This document shows, piece by piece, positions 43,250-52,856 of a DNA stretch of 64,000 bases; position 1 is the first letter of the stretch, and every line of letters begins with the position of its first letter. Both the position numbers and the translations under genes were made by a program. The stretch is from positions 26,986 to 90,985 of the forward strand of contig CAZWDS010000003.1 in NCBI GenBank assembly GCA_964632495.1, read 5' to 3'. The notes under the pieces were generated by a model that saw nothing but the letters and a program-made list of their open reading frames with translations, was not told where the DNA came from and did not search any database. This DNA comes from CALKXV01 sp964632495. GTDB lineage: Bacteria; Pseudomonadota; Alphaproteobacteria; Rhodobacterales; Rhodobacteraceae.

Positions 43250-44818
43250 CTAGGCCACGAGAAGCTTGGCTTCGAAGCTTTTAAGTGCGGGCCGCGCGGC
43301 GGGGCTGTATCCGTCTCCGGTTGCGGGGTTCAGTTCAGGGAATATCGCGCAAATCTCGGCGATCCGTTCGGCATCGAAGCAGTTCGTCGTCTGAGGGCCG
43401 GGCAGGAAGCTTTCACTGGCCAGACCGTCGGACCAGATCACTTGGTGGCGGTCAAACAGGAGGTGTACGTATTCGATCTTGCCGCCTTCGATCCGCTTGA
43501 TCTGGCGTCCGTCGATCAAGTCGCGTGCCGCCACCAGCACTTCGTGGGATCCGAAAAGCAACTCTGCCTGTTCATTTTGGACAAGTACACGGTGCAGGGG
43601 CGACACGGTTAAAGCGTCGTGGTCACCGAAGGTGCCCGCGGCGATCCGGACCGGAGCCATCGGGCCTTCGGCCGCCACTGTCCGCCGTCCGATCCAACGG
43701 ATCGGTTGAGGGCCATCGTCCCGCGTCATGACCGGCTGACCGATACTTAACTTTTCAACCGGGATGTGACCACCTTCGGTTCGGATCATCGTCCCGGCGG
43801 CAAAACAAGGCACCGTGTCGACGATGATAAAGCCAACTGCCGTGTCTCCGGTGCTGGATTCCACTTCGTAGGTGAACGCCACATCCTCGGACACGGAATT
43901 GCCGACCATGTCCAGCGTGCCGTCCGCATTCAAAGTGACGGTTTGTCCGGTGTTCAGAACCACACTATCGCCCGGCGAAACGGGAACGTCATTGATATGG
44001 GTTATGACCACGCTGCCGCCGGTGAGGTTCAGGTCGTTGTCTTGAACATCGACCGTCTTGGTGTCGCCGGGACGCAGCAAGACATAGTCTTCGACGGCGA
44101 CAATTGTGCCTTGTACGCTGTCTGCCGCGATCAAGACGTTTGAGTCAAAGAGGCTATCAGAGACGTCAGCGACCCCGATTCGGAGCGTGTTGGTGATGCC
44201 GGGTGTGACTGGTACGGTCACAGACATTGACACGGTAAACCCGTCCATTTCGGTGTTGAATTGGTCTGCGGTGTTGGACTTGAAAAGGTTGATGCCACCG
44301 GATTGGTTGATATTGCCCACACTGGCCAGACCGTTACCGGCCGCTATAGGCACAACGTTTCCATCGATCCAGACACCCACCATGTCATTGTAAATCGACC
44401 CCGCGTACTCGGGGTATTCGTCAGATGAAAAGACAAACTCCATCGTGATGAAGTCGATATTGGGGTCGGGTGTGAACTCGACCTCAAGATACGATGCATC
44501 GAAGGTATTCAGCCCCGTCAAATCATTGAAAAGCGGATCGTTGTTTGGCCCGCTGTTGCTTGTCGTCGTGTTGGTTCGAACGTTCGATTGTGTGCCGGTG
44601 GAGGTAAAGGCACGCACATCACCCGTGGACAGAATGACACCCGTGTCGCTTGGCACAACGCCCGGAGATATCGTGTCCCCGTCGGAATAGACGGCCGATG
44701 CGTCAAAATCTCCGGTGTAGGTCGCACCCGTAACGGTGACGCCATCGCCAAAGATGGTGTTGGCCATATCAAGCGCCGATGCGCTTCGATTGTAGGTAAG
44801 CTCTACACCTGCGACCAT
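43250..44818 (-). CDS. Secreted protein with choice-of-anchor L and Hint domains
   Basis: A 522-residue protein without a Sec signal. Residues about 1-245 form a choice-of-anchor L-type beta domain (LDMANTIFGDGVTVTGATYTG, then FVFSSDEYPEY and NDMVGVWIDG). A cadherin-like segment follows (about 246-335, VQDNDLNLTGGSV). A Hint domain begins at Cys338 (CFAAGTMIRTEGG), with SPLHR at 406-410 as the His block, and the last 60 residues after it form a tail. Hint proteins of this type are common in marine rhodobacters and are probably self-processing exported proteins. The intein-like C-terminal Asn is not obvious, so cleavage type is unclear. Confidence 0.85.
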   Translation of the reverse strand: MVAGVELTYNRSASALDMANTIFGDGVTVTGATYTGDFDASAVYSDGDTISPGVVPSDTGVILSTGDVRAFTSTGTQSNVRTNTTTSNSGPNNDPLFNDLTGLNTFDASYLEVEFTPDPNIDFITMEFVFSSDEYPEYAGSIYNDMVGVWIDGNVVPIAAGNGLASVGNINQSGGINLFKSNTADQFNTEMDGFTVSMSVTVPVTPGITNTLRIGVADVSDSLFDSNVLIAADSVQGTIVAVEDYVLLRPGDTKTVDVQDNDLNLTGGSVVITHINDVPVSPGDSVVLNTGQTVTLNADGTLDMVGNSVSEDVAFTYEVESSTGDTAVGFIIVDTVPCFAAGTMIRTEGGHIPVEKLSIGQPVMTRDDGPQPIRWIGRRTVAAEGPMAPVRIAAGTFGDHDALTVSPLHRVLVQNEQAELLFGSHEVLVAARDLIDGRQIKRIEGGKIEYVHLLFDRHQVIWSDGLASESFLPGPQTTNCFDAERIAEICAIFPELNPATGDGYSPAARPALKSFEAKLLVA

Positions 44819-45062
44819 GCCTGCCTCATCTCAATACGAGGCCGGGCCCGCCCTGCAGATGCGGGACGATTGCCTGATCATTATGACGAGGGCGAAGTTT
44901 TCTTCTGTCCCGCGTCGAAGCCCTGCCTCGGGTTTCTTTTGCGAAACCATGCCCTTCGTGGGTGTTTCAGGGAAGTGGCGTGGCAGAATTGAAACAGGAA
45001 GGGTTGTGCAAGGGTCACAGTTGCAATTGAAGCCCGGCGCCACTTTGGATAGCCAATGGGGC
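44819..45062. promoter_or_regulatory. Divergent gap between the Hint gene and dapE
   Basis: This 244-base gap must hold both promoters. The dapE frame stays open through it, but the encoded residues do not resemble a DapE N terminus. I see no clear operator or hairpin. Confidence 0.4.
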
Positions 45063-46205
45063 ATGAATATTGATCCTATTGCACTGACCCAAGATTTGAT
45101 CCGCTGTGCCTCTGTGACACCCGACGAGGGTGGCGCCATCCAGCTGTTAGAGCGCGTTTTGACCGATGCCGGCTTTGCCTGTGCTCGCGCCGACAGAGGC
45201 GAGGTAGCCAATCTGGTGGCTCGTTGGGGGGACAAGGGGGCCGCGCGAACCTTTGGGTTCAATGGTCACACTGATGTGGTGCCGCCGGGGGATGCGTCTG
45301 ATTGGTCGGTGCATCCCTTCTCGGGCGATCTGCGTGATGGATGGGTGTACGGGCGCGGCGCAACAGACATGAAATCTGGTGTCGCCGCCTTTGTTGCCGC
45401 CGCGATTGATCTGGTCGAACAGGCCCCCCCTGACGGCGCGATCCTGATCACTATCACCGGGGATGAAGAGGGCGACGCCCAAGACGGCACGCGCGCTATT
45501 CTGGATTGGATGGCGGCGGAAGGCGAAGCTATGTCGGTCTGTCTTGTGGGCGAGCCGACCTGTCCGGACAGGCTTGGGCAAATGATGAAGATCGGACGTC
45601 GCGGATCGATGACCGCCTATTTCACCGCGACCGGCGTGCAAGGGCACTCGGCCTATCCGCATCGCGCCAAAAACCCGGTTCCGGTCATGGCCCGGCTCAT
45701 GGATCTCTTGGCCAGCCATACCTTGGACGAAGGCACTGCACATTTCGATGCTTCGACACTTGCCGTCACCACCATCGACACAGGCAACCCGGCCAACAAT
45801 GTGATCCCGGCAACCTGCCGCGCCACGGTAAACATCCGTTTCAATGATGCGCATCACTCGGACGAGTTGATCGCTTGGTTGCAAAGCAAAGCGGATGCCG
45901 TCGCAGAAGAAACCGGGGTCGAGATTGCCATGACCACGCAAGTCTCTGGCGAAAGCTTCCTCACCCCGCCCGGTCCCCTGTCTGATTTGGTCGCCGCAGC
46001 GGTTGAGGCCGAAACAGGGGTCGTGCCCGAGTTGTCGACGACAGGCGGCACATCGGATGCGCGGTTTATGAAGTCGCATTGCCCGGTTGTGGAATTTGGC
46101 TTGGTCGGTAAGACCATGCATCAGGTGGATGAACGGGTGGAAGCGGCTCAGATCCCCGCTTTGACAGCCATCTATCGACGTATCCTTGAGGGCTATTTCT
46201 CATGA
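45063..46205 (+). CDS. dapE: Succinyl-diaminopimelate desuccinylase
   Basis: A 380-residue M20 metallopeptidase-family enzyme of lysine/diaminopimelate synthesis. Metal-binding motifs are FNGHTDVVPPGD, the RGATDMKSG region, and ITGDEEGDAQDGT with the catalytic Glu. The dimerisation domain carries GVQGHSAYPHRAKNP, and the C-terminal metal His lies in VGKTMHQVDERV. I start at the ATG at 45063 because the result matches the usual length and N terminus. The stop overlaps the next start by four bases. Confidence 0.95.
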   Translation: MNIDPIALTQDLIRCASVTPDEGGAIQLLERVLTDAGFACARADRGEVANLVARWGDKGAARTFGFNGHTDVVPPGDASDWSVHPFSGDLRDGWVYGRGATDMKSGVAAFVAAAIDLVEQAPPDGAILITITGDEEGDAQDGTRAILDWMAAEGEAMSVCLVGEPTCPDRLGQMMKIGRRGSMTAYFTATGVQGHSAYPHRAKNPVPVMARLMDLLASHTLDEGTAHFDASTLAVTTIDTGNPANNVIPATCRATVNIRFNDAHHSDELIAWLQSKADAVAEETGVEIAMTTQVSGESFLTPPGPLSDLVAAAVEAETGVVPELSTTGGTSDARFMKSHCPVVEFGLVGKTMHQVDERVEAAQIPALTAIYRRILEGYFS

Positions 46206-46618
46206 TCCGCCGGGCGGTTGCTGCCGACTTGCCGGCCGTTATGGACATTCGCGCCAAGGTTTTCATCGAAGAACAAGGCGTTTCAGAAACGGAAGAGCGG
46301 GATGGTCTGGATGACAGCGCCATTCATTTGATCGCGTTTCAAGGTGGCACTGCTGTTGGGACGGCGCGCCTTCTGATCGACGGGGAAACCGGCAAGATTG
46401 GCCGCGTCGCCGTACTTAAGAACCAACGTGGCACGGGGTTGGGAAAGGCTTTGATCCGGGCGGCTTTGGAAGACTTGCGTGAACGGGGTCTGGTCCAAGC
46501 CAAGCTCGGCTCACAAACCCACGCTATCGGGTTCTACGAAAGCCTTGGCTTCACCGTGATGGGACCAGAGTATTTGGATGCGGGCATCCCGCACCGCGAT
46601 ATGGTTCTCGCCTTGTGA
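46202..46618 (+). CDS. GNAT-family N-acetyltransferase
   Basis: A 138-residue acetyltransferase. The acetyl-CoA pyrophosphate loop is VLKNQRGTGLGKAL (about 76-89), with the usual FYESLGFTVMGPEYLDAGIPHRDM ending that resembles the ElaA/YjcF group. Substrate is unknown. It overlaps dapE (ATGA) and the following gene (GTGA), so three genes are translationally linked. Confidence 0.87.
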   Translation: MIRRAVAADLPAVMDIRAKVFIEEQGVSETEERDGLDDSAIHLIAFQGGTAVGTARLLIDGETGKIGRVAVLKNQRGTGLGKALIRAALEDLRERGLVQAKLGSQTHAIGFYESLGFTVMGPEYLDAGIPHRDMVLAL

Positions 46619-47178
46619 GACGCCGCACTCTGATCGTCATGGTCAAAGAACCTCGCGCAGGCCGTGTCAAAACCCGTCTGGGTCGTGACATGGGGCTGAC
46701 AGCTTCCGCTTGGTGGTACCGTCACCAAGTGGCCAAAACACTCAGAGTCCTGCGCGATCCCCGTTGGGAGGTCCTGTTGGCGGTTAGCCCTGATCGGGCG
46801 CGAAACAGCCGCGTTTGGCCGACCGATCTTGACCGCATCCCGCAAGGAAACGGCGATTTGGGCCGCCGCATGCTTCGTGCCCTTTGCCAGACCGAAGGCC
46901 CCAGCCTTTTGATCGGCTCCGACATTCCGGGCATCACGCGACAGCACATCGCCGATGCCTTCAAAAGCCTTGGCACCGCGAAATCCGTCATAGGTCCCGC
47001 GATAGATGGTGGGTTCTGGCTGATCGGTCTGCATCATCCACAAAGAGCGCCAAAGCACCTGTTCAAAGGTGTGCGCTGGTCCCATGCTGAAACGTTGAAA
47101 GACACAACGCCGACGCTTCCCCAACCCGTCGCCATGGTCGCAACCCTGAACGACGTTGACACCATCGCCGATCTTTAA
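46615..47178 (+). CDS. DUF2064 nucleotidyl/glycosyltransferase-like protein
   Basis: A 187-residue GT-A-like protein of the DUF2064 (TIGR04282) family. It shows VMVKEPRAGRVKTRL at the start, QGNGDLGRRMLRA, LLIGSDIPGI and GPAIDGGFWLIG. Family members have been linked to arsenosugar synthesis in some clusters, but no arsenic gene is here, so I leave the role open. It starts with GTG overlapping the GNAT stop. Confidence 0.83.
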   Translation: MRRRTLIVMVKEPRAGRVKTRLGRDMGLTASAWWYRHQVAKTLRVLRDPRWEVLLAVSPDRARNSRVWPTDLDRIPQGNGDLGRRMLRALCQTEGPSLLIGSDIPGITRQHIADAFKSLGTAKSVIGPAIDGGFWLIGLHHPQRAPKHLFKGVRWSHAETLKDTTPTLPQPVAMVATLNDVDTIADL

Positions 47179-47241
47179 CCTCCAAACAGGCTCAATCACT
47201 TCGCCCGTGACCTTGCTTGCCGCTCATGGTAGCCGCCACAC

Positions 47242-49497
47242 ATGGCACGTATCCCTTCCAAAACCGAGATCCTCGACTGGATTTCCGAAAACCCCACGCA
47301 GACCTCGAAACGGGACATTGCCAAAGCTTTTGGCATTAAAGGGGCGGACAAGATCGATCTGAAACGGCTGTTGAAAGAGCTTCAGGCCGACGGTCATCTG
47401 GAAAAGCGCCGCAAAACCTATCGCGATCCCGAAAGCCTGCCGCCGGTGTCTGTGCTTCAGGTCCAAACCCCGGATCAGGACGGTGATCTGAGCGCGCGTC
47501 CGATGGAATGGCAGGGTGAGGGGCCCGAACCGGTGGTGCTTTTGGTGTTAAAAGCCAGTGATCCGGCTTTGGCCGAAGGGGACCGCATTCTTGCCCGGCT
47601 GCAAAAGGTCAATGACGAAGCCCATCAATACGAAGGCCGTCTGATCCGCCGGATCGGGACCAATCCGCAAAAAATCCTTGGTGTCTTTCGCAAAACGGCC
47701 GAAGGCGGACGCGTTCTGCCGATCGACAAAGGGGCGGCCCGTGAATGGCAGGTCCCGCCCGGGGCCACCCATGGAGCCAAGGACGGAGAGTTGATCGAGG
47801 CCGAGCAATCCGGCCCAAAAGGCCGAATGGGGCTTCCGCGCGCCCGGGTCATTGCGCGTCTTGGCGACCCGTCACAGCCCCGCGCCGTGTCGTTGATTGC
47901 GATCCACCAGCACGGGCTGCGCGACGATTTCCCCGACGAAGCTGTGGCCGAAGCAGACAGCATGGCTCCGGCGGATCTGGACGGGCGCGAAGATTTCCGC
48001 GAGATGCCCTTGGTCACGATTGATCCCGCTGATGCCCGTGACCACGACGATGCCGTTTGGGCCGAAGCCGACACGGACCCCAAAAACGATGGCGGTCATA
48101 TCCTTTGGGTCGCGATTGCAGATGTCGCGCATTACGTCACCCCCGGTTCTGCTTTGGATGGTGAGGCTTGGGAGCGTGGCAACTCGACCTACTTCCCCGA
48201 CCGGGTTGTACCCATGCTGCCGGATCGTCTGTCGGGAGATCTGTGTTCGCTACACGAAGGGGTACCGCGGGCCTGTCTGGTGGCCCGGATGGTGATCAAC
48301 ACAGGCGGCGAGATGATTGGCCACAGCTTTCACCGCGCCTTGATGAAATCTTTCGCCTCGCTGAACTACGAGGAAGCCCAAGCTGCGATAGATGGTGAAC
48401 CGAATGAGAAGACCGCCCCCTTGCTGGATACTGTCTTGAAGCCTCTCTACGCAGCCTATGCCGCCCTTACCAAAGCACGCGCACGACGCCAGCCTTTGGC
48501 GCTGGATTTGCCGGAACGGCAGGTGGTCTTGAACGACGAAGGCGAAGTGCACTCGGTTGCCTTTAAGGACCGGCTGGATGCGCATCGTCTGATCGAAGAA
48601 TTCATGGTGCTGGCCAATGTCGCCGCCGCCGAAACGCTCATCTCCAAGAAAACCCCGCTTCTGTTCCGCGTTCACGAAGAACCGCCAGCGGAAAAACTGG
48701 AAGCCTTGCGCGAAACGGCGCAGGCGGCTGGCTTGAATTTGGCGAAGGGTCAGGTGCTGAAGACCGAACATCTGAACCGGCTTTTGAAGGATGTCGCCGA
48801 TCACGACGATGCCACGATCATCAACATGGCCGTGCTGCGATCGATGACCCAAGCCTACTACGCGCCTGAGAATTTTGGCCACTTTGGTCTGGCGCTGAAA
48901 GCTTATGCTCACTTCACCTCACCCATTCGGCGCTATGCCGATCTGGTGGTGCACCGTGCGTTGATCCGGGCCCACAAGTGGGGCGAGGACGGTTTGACAG
49001 AGGCCGAGGTTGAACGCTTGCGTCAAACGGGCGAGCAAATCTCGGTAACCGAGCGCCGTTCGATGGAAGCCGAGCGTGACACGACCGATCGCTATTTGGC
49101 CGCTTATCTTTCGGATCGAGTGGGAACAGAACTTTCGGGGCGCATTTCTGGCATTCAACGCTTTGGCGCCTTTGTCCAACTGGATGAAACCGGGGCTGAT
49201 GGGCTGATTCCGATCCGCGATATCGGGCGCGAGTACTTCGACTATGACCGCGATAGCCAAACTTTGATGGGGACGGAAACGGGCATTATGGTCTCAGTCG
49301 GGCAGCGGGTCTTGGTGCGGCTGGCCGAGGCGACGCCAGTCACCGGTGGCATCATACTGGAACTCTTGGAACTGGACGGGAAAGGCCTGCCCTCGGGTGG
49401 CGGGCGCCGCTCTCGCGGGCCAACGCGGCGTAAGGTTTCAAAGGCGCGGAAAAAGTCAGCCAAGACCAAGCGCAAGGTTAGCCGCAAGCGCAACTGA
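47242..49497 (+). CDS. rnr: Ribonuclease R
   Basis: A 751-residue 3'-5' exoribonuclease that degrades structured RNA. An N-terminal winged-helix domain (about 1-65) is followed by cold-shock/OB domains, the RNB catalytic domain with the Asp cluster TIDPADARDHDDAVW (about 255-270), an S1 domain (GRISGIQRFGAFVQLDE, about 630-710), and a very basic C-terminal tail. All expected parts are present. ATG at 47242. Confidence 0.95.
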   Translation: MARIPSKTEILDWISENPTQTSKRDIAKAFGIKGADKIDLKRLLKELQADGHLEKRRKTYRDPESLPPVSVLQVQTPDQDGDLSARPMEWQGEGPEPVVLLVLKASDPALAEGDRILARLQKVNDEAHQYEGRLIRRIGTNPQKILGVFRKTAEGGRVLPIDKGAAREWQVPPGATHGAKDGELIEAEQSGPKGRMGLPRARVIARLGDPSQPRAVSLIAIHQHGLRDDFPDEAVAEADSMAPADLDGREDFREMPLVTIDPADARDHDDAVWAEADTDPKNDGGHILWVAIADVAHYVTPGSALDGEAWERGNSTYFPDRVVPMLPDRLSGDLCSLHEGVPRACLVARMVINTGGEMIGHSFHRALMKSFASLNYEEAQAAIDGEPNEKTAPLLDTVLKPLYAAYAALTKARARRQPLALDLPERQVVLNDEGEVHSVAFKDRLDAHRLIEEFMVLANVAAAETLISKKTPLLFRVHEEPPAEKLEALRETAQAAGLNLAKGQVLKTEHLNRLLKDVADHDDATIINMAVLRSMTQAYYAPENFGHFGLALKAYAHFTSPIRRYADLVVHRALIRAHKWGEDGLTEAEVERLRQTGEQISVTERRSMEAERDTTDRYLAAYLSDRVGTELSGRISGIQRFGAFVQLDETGADGLIPIRDIGREYFDYDRDSQTLMGTETGIMVSVGQRVLVRLAEATPVTGGIILELLELDGKGLPSGGGRRSRGPTRRKVSKARKKSAKTKRKVSRKRN

Positions 49498-49619
49498 TTG
49501 TTTTATTGATGATTTTCCCTTCCGGAAGGCGATGCTTTGCCGATGACCAAGGCGTGACTACCGGGGTCACTCGAATCCCGCTATTCTTAAAAGAAAACAA
49601 ACCAGAGCAGGTGCCGTAT

Positions 49620-50879
49620 ATGCGAAAGACCCTCGCCATCGCCTTTGGGCTTTTATTGGCTGGGCCGCTGTTTTCAGCGCCCGACACATCCCTAACACCC
49701 AAGGCCCGTCCCGCGACCATTCAGGAGGGCTCGCTGGTGCTGGCTCAGTCACAAGTCTCGAACATCGGTTTCCAACGCTGGATTGATGGGTTTCGGGCGC
49801 GTGCGCGTGCCGCCGGTATCCGGGACTCTGTGTTTGACGCGGCGTTTCAAGGCGTGCGGTACGATCCAAAGGTGATCGAGCGGGATCGCAACCAATCCGA
49901 ATTTACCAAGCAAATCTGGGATTATCTGGATAGCGCCGTGTCCGAAACGCGGGTTCAGAACGGGCGCGCGGCGCTCAGCAAGAACCAGACGCTTTTAAGC
50001 GAAATCGAAGCGCGGTTCGAGGTGGAAGCCGAGGTTGTGGCTGCGGTTTGGGGGTTGGAAAGTGCTTACGGAACGTTTCGCGGCAGTGACCCTTTGATCG
50101 GCTCATTGGCGACATTGGCCTACGACGGGCGGCGCGGGCGGTTCTTTGAACAGCAATTGATCGCGGCTCTCAAAATTCTGCAAGCGGGTGATATTGCTGC
50201 CAACCGGATGACCGGAAGTTGGGCCGGGGCAATGGGACATACGCAGTTCATTCCGACGTCTTATCTGGATTACGCGGTGGACTTCCGTGGCGATGGCCGT
50301 CGCGACATTTGGTCGGATGATCCGACCGACGCTTTGGCTTCGACGGCGGCATATCTTAAGCGTTTCGGTTGGACTAAGGGTCAACCTTGGGGCGTTGAAG
50401 TCTCGTTGCCGCGTGATTTTGACTATGCTCAGACAGGCGAGCGGATCAAGAAAAGCCCAGCCGATTGGGCAGCCATGGGAGTGCGTGACACAAACGGTGC
50501 GCGGGTGCCGGACCATGGCCGCGCATCGATCTTGTTGCCAGCCGGTGCGCGGGGTGCTGCTTTCATGATCTTCGACAATTTTCACGTCATCGAGCGTTAC
50601 AACACCGCCGATGCCTATGTGATCGGCGTGGGTCTTTTGTCGGACCGCATTGGTGGTGCGGGCCCTTTGAAAGCAAGCTGGCCGAGGGAAGATCGCAATT
50701 TGCGGTTTACGGAAAAACAGGAAATGCAGCGTCTTTTGACCTCGCGCGGGTTCAACACCAAAGGTGTGGATGGGGTGATTGGCCCGAATACAATTCAGGC
50801 GATCCGAAATTTTCAGGCCAATCAGGGATTGGTTCCAGATGGCTATGCCAGCTACGACATCCTTAAAAGGTTGAAGTAA
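49620..50879 (+). CDS. MltB-type lytic murein transglycosylase
   Basis: A 419-residue periplasmic enzyme that cleaves peptidoglycan glycan strands to 1,6-anhydro ends. Signal peptide about 1-20, catalytic Glu147 in VWGLESAYG, then GAMGHTQFIPTSYLDYAVD, and a C-terminal peptidoglycan-binding domain (about 355-418, LLTSRGFNTKGVDGVIGPNT). I start at 49620 because the signal peptide begins there, not at the in-frame ATG at 49506. It lies 122 bases after rnr. Confidence 0.92.
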   Translation: MRKTLAIAFGLLLAGPLFSAPDTSLTPKARPATIQEGSLVLAQSQVSNIGFQRWIDGFRARARAAGIRDSVFDAAFQGVRYDPKVIERDRNQSEFTKQIWDYLDSAVSETRVQNGRAALSKNQTLLSEIEARFEVEAEVVAAVWGLESAYGTFRGSDPLIGSLATLAYDGRRGRFFEQQLIAALKILQAGDIAANRMTGSWAGAMGHTQFIPTSYLDYAVDFRGDGRRDIWSDDPTDALASTAAYLKRFGWTKGQPWGVEVSLPRDFDYAQTGERIKKSPADWAAMGVRDTNGARVPDHGRASILLPAGARGAAFMIFDNFHVIERYNTADAYVIGVGLLSDRIGGAGPLKASWPREDRNLRFTEKQEMQRLLTSRGFNTKGVDGVIGPNTIQAIRNFQANQGLVPDGYASYDILKRLK

Positions 50880-50920
50880 CCCTCTGCCGTGCGCGTCCGG
50901 TATATGTGAAGACCATGTAG

Positions 50921-50938
50921 GGTAAGGTATACTTTACC
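50921..50938. repeat. Short imperfect inverted repeat between convergent genes
   Basis: GGTAAGGTATACTTTACC is an 18-base palindrome with one mismatched pair, between the ends of the transglycosylase gene and tag. It may be a weak bidirectional terminator, but there is no T-run. Confidence 0.3.
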
Positions 50939-50960
50939 ACCAAGGTTCCTAAGCGCGGCC

Positions 50961-51539
50961 CTAATGGGTTTTTGTGCTTCTCCAGCAGCCCTGCCAGTGG
51001 TCAATGACTACGCCGACAGCCTGCAAATAGGCATACATGATTGTCGGGCCAACGAAGGTCATGCCGCGCTTTTTCAGGTCTTTTGAAATGGCGATGGCCA
51101 AAGGCGTCACGGCGGGGATGTCTTCGCGGTTTGGCCAATCCCCCCGGATCGGTGTGCCGTCCACATGATCCCAAAGCCAATCTGAGAAGCTCCCGAATTC
51201 CGTCTGCATTTCAATGAAGATGCGCGCGTTGGTTCGGGTGCCGGGCACTTTTTGGCGGTGCCGCACAATGGCGGGGTTTTGCAGGGCGGCGGCAAGGTCA
51301 TCGTCCGACATGTTCGCTACGCGCTGGACATCAAAGTTGTGAAACACGTCACGATAGCCCTCGCGTTTCTTCAAAATGGTTTCCCAGGACAGACCGGCAT
51401 GGGCCCCTTCAAGGATAAGCATTTCGAACAGCATCTGATCGTCATGCAACGGCACGCCCCATTCGGTGTCGTGATAGTGGGCGTAAAGCTCGGAATGCGA
51501 GCCGAAACAGCGGATTTTGTCGTCGATTGGGTCAGCCAT
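50961..51539 (-). CDS. tag: DNA-3-methyladenine glycosylase I
   Basis: A 192-residue base-excision repair enzyme that removes 3-methyladenine. Tag signatures are YHDTEWGVPLHDDQMLFEML, LSWETILKKREGYRDVF, and late LKKRGMTFVGPTIMYAYLQA followed by the zinc-site His-Cys region VIDHWQGC. Length fits. It is convergent with the transglycosylase gene. Confidence 0.95.
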   Translation of the reverse strand: MADPIDDKIRCFGSHSELYAHYHDTEWGVPLHDDQMLFEMLILEGAHAGLSWETILKKREGYRDVFHNFDVQRVANMSDDDLAAALQNPAIVRHRQKVPGTRTNARIFIEMQTEFGSFSDWLWDHVDGTPIRGDWPNREDIPAVTPLAIAISKDLKKRGMTFVGPTIMYAYLQAVGVVIDHWQGCWRSTKTH

Positions 51540-51602
51540 GCCGCAAGCTACACGACACCAGAAGCGGCGTCACCCAAACGTGGTGACATCCTGTGTCAGC
51601 AG

Positions 51603-51917
51603 TCACATGCGGTCTTCAACATCCGTAACGTCGATCCCAAGCAAATCCAACCCGTTCTCCAGATACTCGGGCAAGCCGGGGATGCCGGACAGATAGTTCT
51701 CGGTTGGGGCGGTGGCCTCGGCTTCGGCCTGCGCTTTGGCCTCGGCCAACTCGCCCGCCGCAAAGGTCTCTCTGCCAACCCACATCAGGGCGACAAGGCT
51801 GGATTGTTCGTCCGCATTCAAACCCGAGATATAGTCGATCATATGCGCGCTTTCAGGCCCGTATTCCCGCGCCAGAAAAATGACCCGCACGATCTTTGCA
51901 TTTGAGATATCAAGCAT
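51603..51917 (-). CDS. DUF3775-type small protein
   Basis: A 104-residue helical acidic protein that resembles DUF3775. It has ISNAKIVRVIFLAREYG, the conserved LNADEQSSLVALMWVGRE, and an ending with PEYLENGLDLLGIDVTDVED. I start at the ATG at 51917 because GGGAGG precedes it and the family begins there. Function is unknown. It is 63 bases upstream of tag on the same strand. Confidence 0.75.
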   Translation of the reverse strand: MLDISNAKIVRVIFLAREYGPESAHMIDYISGLNADEQSSLVALMWVGRETFAAGELAEAKAQAEAEATAPTENYLSGIPGLPEYLENGLDLLGIDVTDVEDRM

Positions 51918-52065
51918 GGTCGCCTCCCACGGCAGTTGTACGAGCTGTACCATACCGCGTGCTGAACCCGGTGACATTGCGCTATGTCAAAGGTCTTTGG
52001 ATATCGTCACGGTTGACGCCTTGGCGTTTCGTGCCACTTTGTTGGTTAAGAATGGAGACATTGTC

Positions 52066-52830
52066 ATGGTTCGTATGCTTGCACTTCTTGGGGTCTGTTT
52101 CGCCACACCCGTCGAGGCGCTGGATCTGAAACTGACGAACACCTACGCGCTTAATCATCCGGCCAGTTTGGAATACGATCCCACCTTTTGTGGGCTTTGG
52201 ATCGCCAACGAAGGCCCTGAAGCGGTGTTGGTAACGCTCGACGGTTTGGAACTGCGGCGTGTTGGATCTGACCTTGGGCGGATCAAAGCGATTACGGTCG
52301 AGGACGATCATCTGATCGTTGCGGACGGCGGCGGAGCCTTTCAGCGGATCAGCAAGAACGGCGAGGTTCTGGGTGCTCCCTTTCGGGTTGAAGGGGGGTG
52401 GGCGGATACGGAAGGCATCGTCATGGATGGGGAAGGCAATCTGATTACCGTCGAAGATGACCCCGAATATCTGACCTGGCTGTCAGACGAGGGCAAAGTG
52501 ATCCGCCGTATCAACACCATGACACTGGACCCGCCCTTGTCCGAGGCCCAAGGCATCGCCCGTGATCCGCGCACCGGGCATCTGTTGATTGTGGACGATA
52601 TGGAAGGCACCAACAGCCTGTATGAATTTGACGCCGAAGGCACTTTGCTGGCCACAGCACCTCTGTTCGAATTCGGGATGGACCCGGAAGGGATTGCGAT
52701 CAGGCCGGGTTCGAACCAGTTGTTCATCGCCTTTGACAGTGGCGCGTCGATTGCCAGCTTTGATTATACCCCAACCTTGCCCGAGGGTGCGGAACCGCTT
52801 GCACCCGGCGCGGATTGCATGATGTTCTAA
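52066..52830 (+). CDS. Secreted beta-propeller protein (SdiA-regulated/phytase-like)
   Basis: A 254-residue exported protein. The signal peptide is MVRMLALLGVCFATPVEA. Five to six propeller blades are visible by repeats such as LDGLELRRVGSDLGRIKAIT, GIVMDGEGNLITVEDD, GIARDPRTGHLLIVDD and GIAIRPGSNQLFIAFD. The pattern fits esterase-like phytase or SdiA-regulated proteins. Catalytic function is not clear. GGAG sits eight bases before the start at 52066. Confidence 0.75.
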   Translation: MVRMLALLGVCFATPVEALDLKLTNTYALNHPASLEYDPTFCGLWIANEGPEAVLVTLDGLELRRVGSDLGRIKAITVEDDHLIVADGGGAFQRISKNGEVLGAPFRVEGGWADTEGIVMDGEGNLITVEDDPEYLTWLSDEGKVIRRINTMTLDPPLSEAQGIARDPRTGHLLIVDDMEGTNSLYEFDAEGTLLATAPLFEFGMDPEGIAIRPGSNQLFIAFDSGASIASFDYTPTLPEGAEPLAPGADCMMF

Positions 52831-52856
52831 GCGCCGGACAAAAGGCCAAGGCATCC

